A stretch of DNA of 64,000 nt. Source: Cytobacillus purgationiresistens. Its GTDB lineage: Bacteria; Bacillota; Bacilli; Bacillales; Cytobacillaceae. The notes under the pieces were generated by a model. The model did not search any database, had not been told where the DNA came from, and worked only from the letters and a program-made list of their open reading frames with translations. Positions 63,406-64,000 of the stretch are shown piece after piece. The DNA lies in assembly GCF_030813235.1 (NCBI RefSeq), contig NZ_JAUSUB010000004.1, positions 186,001-250,000 on the forward strand, given 5' to 3'. Both the position numbers and the translations under genes were made by a program. Position 1 is the first letter of the stretch, and each line of letters opens with the position of its first letter.

Positions 63406-64000
63406 ATGAATATTAGTGAACGTATGGAGCATTATCAAATACCTGGTCTAAGCTTGGCCATTATTGAAAATGGGCAAATCAGTTCGACTGAAAGCTACGG
63501 TGTTCTCGAAGCAGGGCGTAATCAGAGGGTAAACGATCAAACCATTTTCAACGCTTGCTCAATTAGTAAATTTCTGACCTCCGTCTTAATTATGAAACTA
63601 TCAGAAGAAGGTATCCTAGATTTAGATGAGGATGTAAATCAGAAGCTTACAGCATGGAAGGTCCCTAATAATACCTTAACAATAAACAACAAAGTTACTT
63701 TGCGAAATTTACTTAGTCATCAATCTGGGATTATTGACCCAAAAGGCAGTTTTATGAGGATGAATCCTAAAGACTCCACACCTGACATGGTGGAAATTTT
63801 AAATGGAGACACACCCTATTGTAATGAATCAATTAATATCATCGCTGAACCTGGCAGCACATTTCAATACTCTGATGCTGGATATTGTATCATTCAGCAG
63901 CTAATTGAAGATGTTATGGGGCAATCCTTTCATACAGAGATATTTGAACGAATATTCGAACCATTAAAGATGACAAATAGTATATTTGAATTAAAGGTCA
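63406..64000 (+). CDS. Serine hydrolase, beta-lactamase class C family (3' end outside window)
   Basis: Frame MNISERMEHYQIPGLSLAII continues to the edge. SxxK catalytic motif is SISK (in FNACSISKFLTSV, about 54), second motif YSD (in FQYSDAGYCIIQQ), LRNLLSHQSGI, EPLKM. No signal peptide visible. The first ATG lies 23 nt from GGGAGGCGG, whereas an in-frame ATT at 63391 is ideally spaced, so initiation may be at ATT. Not part of the usual trmR neighbourhood; probably an accessory insertion. Confidence 0.85.
   Translation, partial: MNISERMEHYQIPGLSLAIIENGQISSTESYGVLEAGRNQRVNDQTIFNACSISKFLTSVLIMKLSEEGILDLDEDVNQKLTAWKVPNNTLTINNKVTLRNLLSHQSGIIDPKGSFMRMNPKDSTPDMVEILNGDTPYCNESINIIAEPGSTFQYSDAGYCIIQQLIEDVMGQSFHTEIFERIFEPLKMTNSIFELKV

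Overview
The window is a low-GC Firmicutes chromosome segment. Gene content, gene order and start signals (strong GGAGG sites, many TTG and GTG starts) place it in Bacillaceae (Bacillus sensu lato). It contains an endospore gene set (gpr, spoIIP, yqxA, sigK, sda, yqfCD), a competence locus (comEA/EB/EC/ER) and B. subtilis-style neighbourhoods. Protein identities come from reading the translations and recalling families; no database search was run. There are no rRNA, tRNA, CRISPR or prophage genes.

Layout. 1-15,830: a long minus-strand housekeeping block. It starts with T-box controlled glyQ-glyS, then recO, yqzL, era, cdd, dgkA, ybeY, pgpH, phoH, yqfD, yqfC, and a sigma-W type operon nfeD-floA-yqfB, then yqeY. 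rpsU, yqeW (plus strand) and deoC follow. 18,300-26,570: the heat-shock/translation block hrcA-grpE-dnaK | dnaJ-prmA-rsmE-mtaB, with a CIRCE operator in front of hrcA. 26,600-33,000: hemW, lepA, yqxA, spoIIP, gpr. 33,255: rpsT on the plus strand. 33,610-34,821: a 51-bp tandem array of 23 units in strict register. 34,927-41,340: holA, yqzM, comEC, comEB, comEA and divergent comER. 41,403-46,430: yqeM, rsfS, yqeK, nadD, yhbY, aroE, yqeH, yqeG (ribosome assembly, NAD and aromatic synthesis). 46,630-47,000: DnaA boxes and sda. Then psd, pepF, a BNR-type lipoprotein, a Fur-box controlled heme monooxygenase, and an intact sigK.

52,900-54,100 is a strip of tiny, previously unlisted ORFs with good ribosome binding sites, including YrzI-type proteins and a compact promoter-operator-27-codon ORF-terminator unit. 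54,252-57,698: the methionine-to-cysteine recycling operon yrrT-mtnN-mccA-mccB. 57,980-63,013: a DUF2536 gene, yrrS, pbpI, greA, udk, trmR. The yrrN/yrrO peptidase pair usually found between trmR and udk is missing. A plus-strand serine hydrolase runs off the right end.

Non-genic structure. At least six full or partial copies, and probably eight, of one intergenic repeat family all lie in the same orientation. One 212-bp element with terminal inverted repeats looks like a MITE. In two places (yqfC and pbpI) a terminator-like hairpin contains the ribosome binding site of the next gene and its T-tract runs into the start codon. At yqfC the hairpin loop also carries a sigma-E-like -10 sequence, suggesting a switch that lets only loop-initiated transcripts be translated. 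The strongest candidates for something undescribed are the 51-bp array, the yqfC hairpin/promoter overlap and the tiny-gene strip beside sigK.
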